Below, piece by piece: positions 17,384 through 25,286 of a stretch of DNA of 64,000 nucleotides. A program made the position numbers and the translations under genes. Source of the stretch: Neobacillus endophyticus (GTDB taxonomy: Bacteria > Bacillota > Bacilli > Bacillales > Cytobacillaceae); contig NZ_JABRWH010000001.1 of assembly GCF_013248975.1 (NCBI RefSeq), positions 868,001 through 932,000 of the forward strand, given 5' to 3'. Below the pieces are notes generated by a model. The model searched no databases, was not told the DNA's origin, and was given only the letters and a program-made list of their open reading frames with translations. Numbering within the stretch: the first letter of the stretch is position 1; every line of letters begins with the position of its first letter.

Positions 17384-18181
17384 CTATTTCGCCACCAATG
17401 TTTTAAATTCATTTAACGTGATATTTGGGGTGATTGGGAATCGTCCAAGTTCATATGGATTGTCACCGATTTTGACCGTTTCTGCTTTTGTCGTAAAAGC
17501 ATATTTAAAGCCTGCCATTTTTAACAGTTCAATTGTTCTGCTATTGTATGCTCCAAATGGATAGGCAAAGTAATCCGGATGATTTAATAACTTTCCACTA
17601 GTCTCTAAATCTTGTAAAATCACTTGATCTGATTCTTTTAATAATGCCGGAGTTCCATCAACTGTTCCATGAAGTTCGTTTGTATGGTTGCCATACTCAA
17701 ATACGTCCCGCATTTCATTTATTTCTGGCCAGCTTAGAAATTGTAGTTTTTTAGGGTTAAAGGGAACTGGCGTATCAGAAACACGGCTTGTAATGATGAA
17801 ATTTACTGCTTTAAATCCATATTTTTTTAAGATTGGGTAGGCATATAGATAATTTGTTTTAAGTCCATCATCAAATGTGATCATTACGGTTTTCTGAGGA
17901 AGTTCTTTTCCTCCGTGCAAATAAGCATCCAGCTCTGAAATAGTAGCCGTATGATAACCTTCATCGTGCAAATATTTCATCTGTTCTTCAAAGGATTCCA
18001 AATCAATGACAGCAGAATCTTTCGTAAATGTATTCTCACTCTTTTTCAAGATGTGGTGATATAACAAAATGGGTATGTTGATGCTCTCATTCCTTTCAAC
18101 CGCTTTAGCAGGCGTGTGAGAAAAGAATAATAGACTGCAAGACAAAACCAACAAAACCGATGCTACTTTTAATAACCTCAC
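17384..18181 (-). CDS. Secreted polysaccharide deacetylase (NodB domain)
   Basis: Carbohydrate esterase 4 family, about 265 residues. GTG 18181 behind GAGGTGA gives a signal peptide (MRLLKVASVLLVLSCSLLFF ... AKA). The NodB domain has ILLYHHI, MITFDDGLKTNY (metal-binding Asp pair), GNHTNELH (HxxxH-type zinc site), YFAYPFGAYN and a C-terminal GFKYAFTT. Likely removes acetyl groups from cell wall or surface polysaccharide outside the membrane; the substrate is not shown. Codes leftward, away from the glycan cluster. Confidence 0.88.
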   Translation of the reverse strand: MRLLKVASVLLVLSCSLLFFSHTPAKAVERNESINIPILLYHHILKKSENTFTKDSAVIDLESFEEQMKYLHDEGYHTATISELDAYLHGGKELPQKTVMITFDDGLKTNYLYAYPILKKYGFKAVNFIITSRVSDTPVPFNPKKLQFLSWPEINEMRDVFEYGNHTNELHGTVDGTPALLKESDQVILQDLETSGKLLNHPDYFAYPFGAYNSRTIELLKMAGFKYAFTTKAETVKIGDNPYELGRFPITPNITLNEFKTLVAK

Positions 18182-18328
18182 AGTAATCACCTCACACAAT
18201 TCATAAACCACTTATAAGCCGTTGCAGTTCGACTTACAAGCTGATTGTAACAAGAATTTTGTCGACTGCAAATGGATTTTGCAGGAAAATCCCAAGGTAG
18301 ATTACCATGTTGGTAATTTCATAGGAAA

Positions 18329-18373
18329 GGGTGTCAGGCACCATGTGAAATTTTCACATGGTGCCTGACACCC
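18329..18373. repeat. GTGTCAGGCACC element, compact palindrome (type A)
   Basis: Identical over 45 bp to the copy at 3469-3513. It lies 16 bases beyond the stop of the response regulator gene. Right of it the + strand is G-rich: 42 G against 17 C in 18411-18530. Confidence 0.95.
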
Positions 18374-18389
18374 TTTGTGATTTTTCCTG

Positions 18390-18992
18390 TTAGAGCCAGC
18401 CTTTATTTTCGGCGAGGGCGGCGGCTTCGGTTCGGTTTTTGGCGCCTAGTTTGTGAATGATTTCGGAGATGTAGTTTCGAACGGTGCCTGATGATAGGTA
18501 GAGTTCTGAGGTGATTTCTTTCGTTGTTTTCCCTAAGGCAGCGAGTTTTAGGATTTCACGTTCTTTCGGGGTAAGTGGATTTTCTTCGCGGATGACGTGA
18601 TAGGTCAGCTCAGGGCTGAATACTCGCTTGCCGTCCACCACTTTGCGAATGGCATCAGCAAGCTCATCGATCTCGCTATCCTTTAGTAAATAGCCATAAA
18701 CACCGACTTTGACCGCACGTTCAAAATAGCCAGGACGGGCAAACGTTGTGAGGATGATGACCTTGCTTGGGACTGGCGTTTGAGCCAGCCTTTCTGCGAC
18801 CTCGAGACCATTTAACACCGGCATTTCAATGTCCATCAAGCAGACATCTGGCTGCAGATTCACAATCATCTCAAGTGCTTCCTCCCCATTCATCGCTTGG
18901 CCAATCACCTTCATATCTGACTCCATATCAAGTAATGAACCAAGCGCCCCCAGCAACATTCGCTGGTCTTCGGCAATAAATAGTCGTATCAT
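18390..18992 (-). CDS. yvfU: NarL/LuxR-family response regulator, YvfU/DesR-like
   Basis: 200 residues: receiver domain (FIAEDQRMLLGALGSLL, phospho-acceptor Asp in CLMDIEMPVLNGLE, TTFARPGYF, switch Lys in LLKDSE), then a LuxR-type HTH (LTPKEREILKLAALGKTTKE ... SGTVRNYISEIIHKLGAKNR). The whole protein matches YvfU and its paralogue DesR as I remember them. Its start overlaps the stop of the sensor kinase gene by four bases. Predicted to control the adjacent ABC transporter operon; a palindromic candidate operator lies at 21848-21886. Confidence 0.88.
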   Translation of the reverse strand: MIRLFIAEDQRMLLGALGSLLDMESDMKVIGQAMNGEEALEMIVNLQPDVCLMDIEMPVLNGLEVAERLAQTPVPSKVIILTTFARPGYFERAVKVGVYGYLLKDSEIDELADAIRKVVDGKRVFSPELTYHVIREENPLTPKEREILKLAALGKTTKEITSELYLSSGTVRNYISEIIHKLGAKNRTEAAALAENKGWL

Positions 18993-20128
18993 CCCGCTGC
19001 CCCCTGTTTATTAATAATTGGTACATTTATTTCCAACACCGCTCCATTACGATTCGAGAATGCAAGTGAACCGTCGACTAGAGCAAGCCTTTCCTCCATC
19101 CCTTTTAACCCATTGCCCAGCTCCTGATTGGATTCGTTCATTGGAGCACCCATTCCATCGTCATGTACCATGACATTTATTTTTTCCTTTGATAGGTGAA
19201 CAGATAAGGAGCAATGTGCTGCACGGCTGTGTTTAACGACATTTGTCGCCGCCTCTCGTATACACATACTTACAATATTTTGGGTAAAAAGCGGGATTCT
19301 TGAAAAATCTGAAGTGCCTTCGTACTTATACGTTATCCCCGCTGCCCTTAATATATGCTGTACCTGAATCAGCTCTTCTGTAATGGTCGCAGCTCGCATG
19401 TCCGTCACAAGCTCGCGAACCTGCTTTAGGGCCGCTCTTGAAGTCACTTCCATTTCCCTTGCCTCCAGACGTGCTCGTTCCGGGTCGGCTGCGATCAGTC
19501 TTTGCACCAGCTGGCTTTTTAATGTTAAAAGAGACAGTGTATGACCGAGAGTATCATGAAGATCGCGCGCAATCCGTACCCGCTCCTCTCGCTTTACCAG
19601 CTCTTCAATCTGGTGGTTCTTCTGGTCAAGCTCCCGCTCCAGCTCCCTCCGGCGGTTTATTGAGCGAATGCCAAATGGTGTTAACAGCATGATAATGAGA
19701 AATGGAGCAAAATTGAGAAACTCTGAGATTGTGATAACTGCTTTTGTTCGGCTGATTACGAAAAGAATGGGAAGTAGCTCCACCATAGCCAAACTGGCAA
19801 GACCTCGATAAAATTTCTGTTTTTCATGGTAAAACCCGACAAATGTAGCGGAAAAAAAGCCTAAAAAAATGTAGGTTAATTGATAAAATGTACTAAAAAT
19901 AAATACAATTGCAAGCATAACAGCTAACCAATAGGTGTACTTCCTTTGCCACATCACAAAATAAAGCTGCCGATACGTCACAAAAAACAACAGCGTCATT
20001 CCATAGCCAATTATCTGTTTTACCCCGTTTTCCTTCGTCAAAGAGACAATAGGATACAATAGATAAATCAGATACATATAGGGGAAAAGACCATATCGAT
20101 GAGGGAATAAGCTGAATCGCCATTTCAT
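18989..20128 (-). CDS. yvfT: DesK/YvfT-type sensor histidine kinase
   Basis: 379 residues. About five or six N-terminal membrane helices with little extracellular sequence, a linker coiled coil (RRRELERELDQKNHQIEELV), the HisKA_3 dimerisation domain with phospho-acceptor RIARDLHDTLGHTLSLLTLK, and an HATPase_c domain (CIREAATNVVKHS, DDGMGAP, GLKGMEERLALVDG). DesK-type kinases sense membrane state; here the link with an ABC exporter suggests sensing of the exported or membrane-active compound (inference). Seven bases downstream of the permease gene. Confidence 0.9.
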   Translation of the reverse strand: MKWRFSLFPHRYGLFPYMYLIYLLYPIVSLTKENGVKQIIGYGMTLLFFVTYRQLYFVMWQRKYTYWLAVMLAIVFIFSTFYQLTYIFLGFFSATFVGFYHEKQKFYRGLASLAMVELLPILFVISRTKAVITISEFLNFAPFLIIMLLTPFGIRSINRRRELERELDQKNHQIEELVKREERVRIARDLHDTLGHTLSLLTLKSQLVQRLIAADPERARLEAREMEVTSRAALKQVRELVTDMRAATITEELIQVQHILRAAGITYKYEGTSDFSRIPLFTQNIVSMCIREAATNVVKHSRAAHCSLSVHLSKEKINVMVHDDGMGAPMNESNQELGNGLKGMEERLALVDGSLAFSNRNGAVLEINVPIINKQGAAG

Positions 20129-20135
20129 GGTCCTA

Positions 20136-20873
20136 TCACACCGCTTCCTGCTTTCTTCTTATATACCTTGATAGTAGCATGAACAAAGTCAAATAGGCGA
20201 TTAAAATCAGAATATTTTTCCATTCCGGGGTGCCGCCGCTGACAATTTCCCAAGCGCCGCTGCCAAAATTATAGGAAGGCAGCCATTTTCCGATGGTTTG
20301 CATCATTTTTGGCATAGCCTCGAGCGGCATCCACAAGCCTCCTGATACTGCCAGCACCATGTAAAGGACATTGCTGACGCCAGCTGCCGTTTCTACCTTT
20401 TTCATTAATCCGATTAAAGTCCCAAGCGCCAAAAGCGGCAGGGATGCGAAAAGGAGCCAAAGTCCGCTCATCAGCCATTCAAACGCCGTCAGTGATACTC
20501 CGTTGATTAACTTACCTGCAAGAAAAATAATGGTAATCGAGAGCAGATGAATAAAGCTTTGACCGACCATTTGCGCCGCAAAATAAGCATTATCTGAAAG
20601 CGGCGTGATACGGATAAAAGTTGACCACCCCTGCGCACGCTCCTGCACTAAGCGGATTCCCAGTGTCATGATGGATGACCCCATCACGCTAAAAGCAGCC
20701 ATGGACATTAAGTAATGAGCCTGCCATTCTGCTTTATTTGGAGCATTTATATGAACCACGTTGGTAAAAATGTAATAGAATAGGATCGGCATGGCCAATG
20801 ACCAAAACACAAAATAGCGATTTCGAGTAACCCGTATTATTTCTGTCTTGCATTGCATTAGAAATGCACTCAT
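20136..20873 (-). CDS. yvfS: ABC-2 type transporter permease (YvfS-like)
   Basis: 245 residues with six hydrophobic segments and the ABC2_membrane layout: cytoplasmic N-terminus (MQCKTEIIRVTRNRYFVFWS), a large first loop after helix 1 and the conserved VLYMVLAVSGGLWMPLEAMP then IGKWLPSYNF region. Pairs with the ATPase immediately upstream (one base apart). Probably an exporter or a resistance/sensing pump. Confidence 0.88.
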   Translation of the reverse strand: MSAFLMQCKTEIIRVTRNRYFVFWSLAMPILFYYIFTNVVHINAPNKAEWQAHYLMSMAAFSVMGSSIMTLGIRLVQERAQGWSTFIRITPLSDNAYFAAQMVGQSFIHLLSITIIFLAGKLINGVSLTAFEWLMSGLWLLFASLPLLALGTLIGLMKKVETAAGVSNVLYMVLAVSGGLWMPLEAMPKMMQTIGKWLPSYNFGSGAWEIVSGGTPEWKNILILIAYLTLFMLLSRYIRRKQEAV

Positions 20874-20874
20874 A

Positions 20875-21777
20875 TTATATAGCCTCCTTTGCGCTGCCAG
20901 TCAATTGTTCAAAAGCTTCCTCTAGCTTGCCGCGCTCTATTTGAATATCTCTCGCTCCCATCTTTTCTTGAAAAATCAGCTCCAGAACTCTGTCCGTATT
21001 TTCAGCTTGAACATATACCCGATTATTTTTCCGATAGATATTGGCAATTTCATTGTGTTGATACAATTTTTCAAGCGAAATTTCCGGATCGATCACAAAG
21101 GAGACCGATTGCTTGGAAATGCGCGCTTTAATTTCCGCAGGAGTTCCATCGGCAACAATTTTCCCCTGGTTAAAAAGTAAAATTCGTTCTGCCGTATCGT
21201 CTGCTTCCTGCAGATAATGTGTTGAAAAGATAATAGTTTTTCCTTGGTCTGCCAGCATGCGGATGGTCTGCCAAAATCGATTTCTTGATGTGATATCCAT
21301 TCCAACTGTCGGCTCGTCAAAAATAATTAAGTCCGGATTTCCAGCTAGTGCGAGAGCAAAGCTGAGACGCCGCTTCTGTCCCCCTGACAATTTTTCTGCT
21401 CTTGTTTTTAAGTCCTGCTCGGTAAGGCCCGTAAGGCTGATTAATTCTTCCATTGCCAGCGGCTTTGAATAATAGCTTCGGATCAGTTCAAGAATTTCCT
21501 TAACCTTTAAACCTGGCATGACACTTACCTCCTGCAGCATCGTACCAAGCCTATCCCTCACATATTTTTCATGTGACTGCCGGTTAAATAAAAGCACCTC
21601 GCCATTTGTCGGCTTCAACAGCCCCAAAATCATCGAAATGGTCGTCGTTTTCCCAGCCCCATTTGGACCAAGAATAGCCACAACCTCACCCGCTCCAATC
21701 GAAAAAGAAACATCATCAACCGCCGTCTTATGCTGAAACACCTTCGTCACATTCCTCAAACACACCACTTCATTCAT
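20875..21777 (-). CDS. yvfR: ABC transporter ATP-binding protein (YvfR-like)
   Basis: About 300 residues from ATG 21777, preceded by CAGGAGG. Walker [15 protein letters not shown]-loop [10 protein letters not shown], signature [12 protein letters not shown], Walker [15 protein letters not shown]-loop [12 protein letters not shown]-terminal extension of about 80 residues is usual for DrrA/CcmA-like drug-export ATPases. First gene of the operon ATPase, permease, kinase, regulator, the same order as yvfRSTU in B. subtilis. Confidence 0.92.
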   Translation of the reverse strand: MNEVVCLRNVTKVFQHKTAVDDVSFSIGAGEVVAILGPNGAGKTTTISMILGLLKPTNGEVLLFNRQSHEKYVRDRLGTMLQEVSVMPGLKVKEILELIRSYYSKPLAMEELISLTGLTEQDLKTRAEKLSGGQKRRLSFALALAGNPDLIIFDEPTVGMDITSRNRFWQTIRMLADQGKTIIFSTHYLQEADDTAERILLFNQGKIVADGTPAEIKARISKQSVSFVIDPEISLEKLYQHNEIANIYRKNNRVYVQAENTDRVLELIFQEKMGARDIQIERGKLEEAFEQLTGSAKEAI

Positions 21778-21847
21778 ACAACCAACACCTCCTGATAACT
21801 TACACTCATTGTACGAATTAATGACAGGAAACATTAGTAAGCAATGT

Positions 21848-21886
21848 CACCAATCGAAAATGACTTTTGTCATTTTTGATTGGTGA
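21848..21886. promoter_or_regulatory. 39-bp inverted repeat upstream of the yvfRSTU-like operon (candidate operator)
   Basis: CACCAATCGAAAATGAC, TTTT, GTCATTTTTGATTGGTG: two 17-base arms with one mismatch, centred about 90 bases upstream of the ATPase start codon. The core ATGAC-N4-GTCAT resembles dyads bound by NarL-family regulators. Binding by the YvfU-like protein is inference. A factor-independent terminator is unlikely because no gene ends here. Confidence 0.5.
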
Positions 21887-21894
21887 GTAGGTGA

Positions 21895-21935
21895 GTGTCA
21901 GGCACCATGTGAAAATTTCACATGGTGCCTGACAC
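21895..21935. repeat. GTGTCAGGCACC element, compact palindrome (type A)
   Basis: 41-bp perfect inverted repeat GTGTCAGGCACCATGTGAAA / TTTCACATGGTGCCTGACAC with a central A; the third compact copy. It lies between the candidate operator and the DnaA-box-like array. Confidence 0.95.
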
Positions 21936-21939
21936 CACG

Positions 21940-22201
21940 TTATTCACATGGAAATACGTGTTTATCCACAATCCGACCAGGATATCCACATGGTTATCAA
22001 CATATTTCCGGAATTTATCCACGGTTTGGGGAAATTAAAAAGGATGGATTCGTTTTGCTCCATCCTTTTTCCACAATATATTCACAGTTTTTTGTTGATT
22101 ATCCACTTTTTTCTCCGGGTTATTCACAACCTTGTGTGCAATTTGGGGATATTTATTTCTGATTTTGTGTTTGTTCGGCTGCTGATGGAGATTTATTCAC
22201 A
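21940..22201 (+). promoter_or_regulatory. Array of ten DnaA-box-like 9-mers in one orientation
   Basis: Matches to TTATNCACA, all reading on the + strand. Exact: 21940 TTATTCACA, 21962 TTATCCACA, 22120 TTATTCACA, 22193 TTATTCACA. One mismatch: 21982, 21994, 22015, 22067, 22078 and 22099. Start spacings are 22, 20, 12, 21, then 63 (3 x 21) to 22078, then 21 and 21, so most boxes fall about two helical turns apart. It resembles the DnaA-binding clusters known outside oriC in B. subtilis; DnaA binding itself is inference. Confidence 0.55.
22037..22070. terminator. Terminator of the 46-residue gene
   Basis: AAAAAGGATGG and CCATCCTTTTT, an 11-bp stem with T runs in both directions; lies 80 bases after the stop of the minus-strand small gene, inside the DnaA-box-like array. 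Confidence 0.75.
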
Positions 22202-22293
22202 ATCTCTTTTAGTTCTCCAACATCCCCTTTTGCGTTAATGATTTCAAAAATTTGATTTAATCCTTCGTTTGTCGTTTCTTCTTCATATTTCAT
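22153..22293 (-). CDS. Small hypothetical protein, 46 residues
   Basis: ATG 22293 is preceded by AAAGGAGGAATTA, an ideal ribosome binding site. The product starts MKYEEETTNEGLNQIFEIIN, is acidic and probably helical, and ends in a polar tail (SPSAAEQTQNQK). It has no membrane segment and no recognised family. A terminator follows at 22037-22070. It is divergent from nirK. The strong ribosome binding site and own terminator argue for a real gene. Confidence 0.65.
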   Translation of the reverse strand: MKYEEETTNEGLNQIFEIINAKGDVGELKEIVNKSPSAAEQTQNQK

Positions 22294-22410
22294 GTTAATT
22301 CCTCCTTTACTTTCTTCCTTAATAGATTGCCCCTATTTCCAAGTGGATATATAAAAGTACCCTGTTCATTTCTATTAATTCACAAAAAGTTCACTGCCTT
22401 TAAAGGCTAA

Positions 22411-22459
22411 CGTGATAGGAATCACAAGCAAGATGACGAAGCGAGGTACAATAAACGTA
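22411..22459 (+). promoter_or_regulatory. Fnr/Crp-type site and promoter of nirK
   Basis: CGTGA-TAGGAA-TCACA at 22411-22426 matches the Fnr/Crp half-sites TGTGA-N6-TCACA with one mismatch. A possible -10 box TACAAT is at 22447-22452. With transcription starting near 22460 the dyad centre falls at about -41.5, the standard class II activator position. Supports anaerobic induction of nirK. Confidence 0.6.
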
Positions 22460-22504
22460 TTACTAACAAATTTAAAATAAAGAGCTTTTTTGGAGGGAAT
22501 TGAA

Positions 22505-23557
22505 ATGGGTAAGAATATAAAGACAACAGCGATGATCGCCGTATCGCTTATCATACTGACAGCTTGCGGAAGCTCCAACCTTACATCACATAAGTCCGCA
22601 CAGGCTAAAAAAATCAGCAACTCCAACACACCAGTCAGCGACCCCCGCGCACATCTAAATCAAACACCTACTCCGATGAAAGTAAATCGAATCGGCCTTC
22701 ACGAAGTAAAAGTCGAAATGACTGCGCAGATAACTGATATTGAAATTGCAAAAGACGACTTCTATAAAGCTTGGACCTTTAATGGACAAGCTCCAGGACC
22801 AGTGATTGTTGTGGACCAGGGAGACAAAATCGATTTTACCTTAAAAAACATGGACCCAACCTATCCGCACAGTATGGATATGCATGCCGTCCATTCCGCT
22901 CCGTCCAAAAACTTTATCAATGTGATGCCGAACCAAAGTGGCAGCTTCAGCTACACTGCTGACAATCAGGGCGTGTTTATGTACCATTGCGGCACAAAGC
23001 CGGTACTTGAGCATATCGCCAACGGCATGCACGGAATGATCATCGCCAAACCAAAAGGCGGCTACCCTACAGATTCTCAAGTCAACCGTGAATACATCGT
23101 CATTCAAAATGAATGGTATAAATATGACAGCATGGATGATATGACCAACGGGAAACCAAAATATGTAGTTTTTTCTACAAAAGCTTTAAGTAGCAGGCAA
23201 ATGAATACGAATGGGACAGTCGGAGCCCTTGTCAACCATCCTCTTTTAGCCAAGGTTGGTGATCGAGTAAGATTTTATGTATTAAACGTTGGCCCAAACG
23301 AAGTCTCTAGTTTCCATATTGTCGGCACCCTATTTGACGATGTTTATCTTGATGGCAATCCATATAATCATTTAAAAGGAATGCAGACCGTGATGCTGCC
23401 TGCAAGTGGCGGGGCAGTTGTAGAATTTACACTTACACAAGAGGGCAGTTATCCATTCGTTACCCATCAATTTAATGATGCAACAAAGGGAGCAAATGGC
23501 GTTATTAAGGTAACAAAAAATGGGAAAGACGATGGAAGTGTCATCATGGCTCATTAA
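22505..23557 (+). CDS. nirK: Copper-containing nitrite reductase (NirK-type), lipoprotein
   Basis: Reduces nitrite to nitric oxide on the outer face of the membrane. 350 residues from ATG 22505, with GGAGGG upstream. Lipobox LTAC at the end of the signal peptide, then a linker and two cupredoxin domains. Type 1 and type 2 copper ligands are all visible: PHSMDMHAVH (His, catalytic Asp, His), FMYHCGTKP with EHIANGMHGM (His, Cys, His, Met), SSFHIVG (catalytic His) and FVTHQF (type 2 His from the second domain). Full-length with no lesions. An Fnr-type site precedes it and a terminator follows; no nitric oxide reductase gene is in the window. A related multicopper oxidase is a less likely alternative. 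Confidence 0.88.
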   Translation: MGKNIKTTAMIAVSLIILTACGSSNLTSHKSAQAKKISNSNTPVSDPRAHLNQTPTPMKVNRIGLHEVKVEMTAQITDIEIAKDDFYKAWTFNGQAPGPVIVVDQGDKIDFTLKNMDPTYPHSMDMHAVHSAPSKNFINVMPNQSGSFSYTADNQGVFMYHCGTKPVLEHIANGMHGMIIAKPKGGYPTDSQVNREYIVIQNEWYKYDSMDDMTNGKPKYVVFSTKALSSRQMNTNGTVGALVNHPLLAKVGDRVRFYVLNVGPNEVSSFHIVGTLFDDVYLDGNPYNHLKGMQTVMLPASGGAVVEFTLTQEGSYPFVTHQFNDATKGANGVIKVTKNGKDDGSVIMAH

Positions 23558-23584
23558 TTGTTATGTTAAATTTATTGATTTAGC

Positions 23585-23615
23585 GCTGAGAGAATCCTCC
23601 CTCTCAGCTTTTTTT
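23585..23615 (+). terminator. nirK terminator
   Basis: GCTGAGAG, loop, CTCTCAGC, then seven T. Confidence 0.88.
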
Positions 23616-23721
23616 GCATGGAAAAGCTGTCGAAAATATTCCAATCCTAGCTGACAGAAATCTTCCTTTTTCACTTTGGTGATTTGATATGTTAATAGAA
23701 AAACTAGAGTGAGGTGCAGTC

Positions 23722-23916
23722 ATGGCAATTGAAAGCATTTTAGATGTGGTGTTGGTGGAAAAACAAATATTTCGGATCATTGAAAGCACTGTTTGTGAGT
23801 TTGAAGAAATTTACTATCAAAATGATATAGGCAAAGAAGTGATTGGACGTTCCTGCTCACATTGCCAGCTTGTTCAAAAATATGACCATCCATTTGAAAT
23901 TTTGGTTAAAGCCTAG
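23722..23916 (+). CDS. Small hypothetical protein, 64 residues
   Basis: ATG 23722 has GAGGTG upstream and a terminator follows directly at its 3' end. The product (MAIESILDVVLVEKQIFRII at the start) is mixed charge and contains CSHC, a possible metal-binding pair. No signal peptide or membrane segment. Family not recognised. It converges on a 54-residue minus-strand ORF. Confidence 0.55.
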   Translation: MAIESILDVVLVEKQIFRIIESTVCEFEEIYYQNDIGKEVIGRSCSHCQLVQKYDHPFEILVKA

Positions 23917-23931
23917 ACAACCTAGGCTTCT
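23908..23931 (+). terminator. Short hairpin terminator
   Basis: AAGCCTAG, loop ACAA, CCTAGGCTT followed by CTTCCTC; the stem overlaps the stop of the 64-residue gene. Confidence 0.55.
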
Positions 23932-23940
23932 TCCTCAAAT

Positions 23941-24105
23941 TTATAATTTTGCCCCTAGTTCTACTGCCTTGCTGTTATGATAGGATGCTTTGACCCTTAG
24001 CTTCATTCGCAATTCTTCACACAAGCAATCCTTTAGAAGCAGTTCGTTTTGGCGGCCCCGAAAAACATGATAATAATATTTGGCCTTTATAATCACTTTT
24101 AACAC
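23941..24105 (-). CDS. 54-residue basic protein downstream of a predicted c-di-GMP riboswitch
   Basis: GTG 24105 is preceded by GAGGAGGG at good spacing. The product (MLKVIIKAKYYYHVFRGRQN at the start) is rich in Lys, Arg and Tyr, has a CLCEEL segment and no membrane helix, and ends at TAA 23941. It is the first ORF downstream of the riboswitch at 24133-24252 on the same strand, and an anti-Shine-Dalgarno CTCCT sits between aptamer and ribosome binding site. No family recognised. The position behind a riboswitch is the main argument that it is a real gene. Confidence 0.55.
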   Translation of the reverse strand: MLKVIIKAKYYYHVFRGRQNELLLKDCLCEELRMKLRVKASYHNSKAVELGAKL

Positions 24106-24132
24106 ATGAAACCCTCCTCATTATTCAAAGAC

Positions 24133-24252
24133 ATAAATCGCAGGAGTCTCGTATTCGGCAGCTGGCTGGCATTGTCTTTGTATAAGACAAAAGCCCCTAT
24201 AGTTTTGCGTCGCCATTTTTCAATGGTTTTGCCACTTTCGTACGATTTATGT
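24133..24252 (-). ncRNA. Predicted cyclic di-GMP-I (GEMM) riboswitch
   Basis: On the minus strand the GEMM-I core can be read in order: GTGGCAAAACC, a CCATT-GAAA-AATGG stem with GNRA tetraloop, CGACGCAAAACTATAGGGGC, a variable hairpin TTGTC/GACAA, and AATGCCAGCCAGCTGCC. The outer stem CGTA/TACG and a longer CATAAATCG/CGATTTATG pairing close the element. Immediately 3' is CTCCT, able to pair with the AGGAG of the downstream ORF, which suggests translational control. Fold inferred by eye. Confidence 0.8.
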
Positions 24253-24486
24253 GTTTATAACCAAAATATAGTAACAAAGGGTAATAATGAAAGAGTCCTT
24301 GGACCTAGCAAACCTGAAATTTAAATTTTGCCTGACTTATATTCAGGCCTGTTTATGGATAACGCAGCTGTCTTTTTCCAAGATGATCGGAATCACAGAA
24401 ATGAACTTTGCTGTATTGGATGTTTTAAAGTCCTTTCATCGTGTCCATGCTGTTATTGAAGGAATTTTAGAAAAAGGGAGTTTGCT
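24253..24486. other. Intergenic region between riboswitch and vanY-like gene
   Basis: Contains the leftward promoter region of the riboswitch transcript (AT-rich around 24245-24285) and the upstream region of the rightward carboxypeptidase. A 73-codon frame from 24287 has a poor ribosome binding site, no recognisable features and overlaps the next gene, so it is not called. Confidence 0.4.
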
Positions 24487-25251
24487 ATGTTTAAAATATA
24501 TTCAGTGATCTTTTGTTTTTTCCTACTTTTATCTGTGCAAGGTTGTTCGTTTAAAAATTACTTTGTTGCTAATGATTTATTTGGGAAAGCAGGTGACAGC
24601 GGCTCCAGAAATAGTGCGTCAAAACACTCCGCCCCTACTCAAAACGAGGACTCTGTTCAGGTAGTCGCAAAACCGGATAGCATCTCCGTTTTGGTGAATA
24701 AACAATATAAATTGCCCAATGGATATAAACCGAAGGATTTGGTGGATCCGAATATTCCTTTTATTTTTAATAGCTCTTCTTCCAAACGAGAAATGCGTTC
24801 AGAAGCCGCCTCTGCTATTGAAAAATTGTTTGCAGGTGCTAAAGATCAGGGGGTTAGCCTTTTAGGGGTTTCCGCCTATCGATCCTATGCCTCACAAGCC
24901 AGTTTATTTAATTATTACGTTCATCAAGATGGCTATAAGGCAGCGAAAGCTTACAGTGCTTTGCCTGGAACGAGCGAACATGAGACAGGGCTAGCTATTG
25001 ACGTAACAGGAGGAGACGGAAAATGCGCAGCTGAAGACTGCTTCGCTGGAACAACAGAAGCCAAATGGCTTCAAAAACACGCAGCTGACTACGGATTCAT
25101 CATCCGCTATCCTAAAGGCAAAGAATCCATCACCGGCTACCAATACGAACCATGGCACCTCCGCTATATCGGCAAAGCTATCGCCAAAAAAATCATGAAA
25201 AAAGGCATCACCCTCGAAGAATACTATAGCACGATCCCAGTGAACAAATAA
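24487..25251 (+). CDS. VanY-type D-Ala-D-Ala carboxypeptidase lipoprotein
   Basis: Trims the terminal D-Ala from peptidoglycan peptides outside the membrane. 254 residues; AGGGAG precedes ATG 24487. Signal peptide with lipobox SVQGC. The peptidase M15B domain has SAYRSYASQASLFNYYV, SEHETGLAIDVTG (SxHxxGxAxD, zinc His and Asp) and EPWHLRYIG (third zinc His). Linker between lipid anchor and enzyme is Ser-rich. Single gene; no van resistance genes around it, so normal wall maturation is more likely than glycopeptide resistance. Confidence 0.92.
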   Translation: MFKIYSVIFCFFLLLSVQGCSFKNYFVANDLFGKAGDSGSRNSASKHSAPTQNEDSVQVVAKPDSISVLVNKQYKLPNGYKPKDLVDPNIPFIFNSSSSKREMRSEAASAIEKLFAGAKDQGVSLLGVSAYRSYASQASLFNYYVHQDGYKAAKAYSALPGTSEHETGLAIDVTGGDGKCAAEDCFAGTTEAKWLQKHAADYGFIIRYPKGKESITGYQYEPWHLRYIGKAIAKKIMKKGITLEEYYSTIPVNK

Positions 25252-25286
25252 TCTCCTATGGCCTACTAGAACTCCCTCATTGAAAA

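Noticed and set aside
24106..24324. 72-codon + strand frame across the riboswitch
   Set aside because: Antisense to a clear GEMM-I aptamer, which accounts for the sequence.
24287..24508. 73-codon + strand frame before the vanY-like gene
   Set aside because: Weak start region, overlaps the real gene start, no protein-like features.
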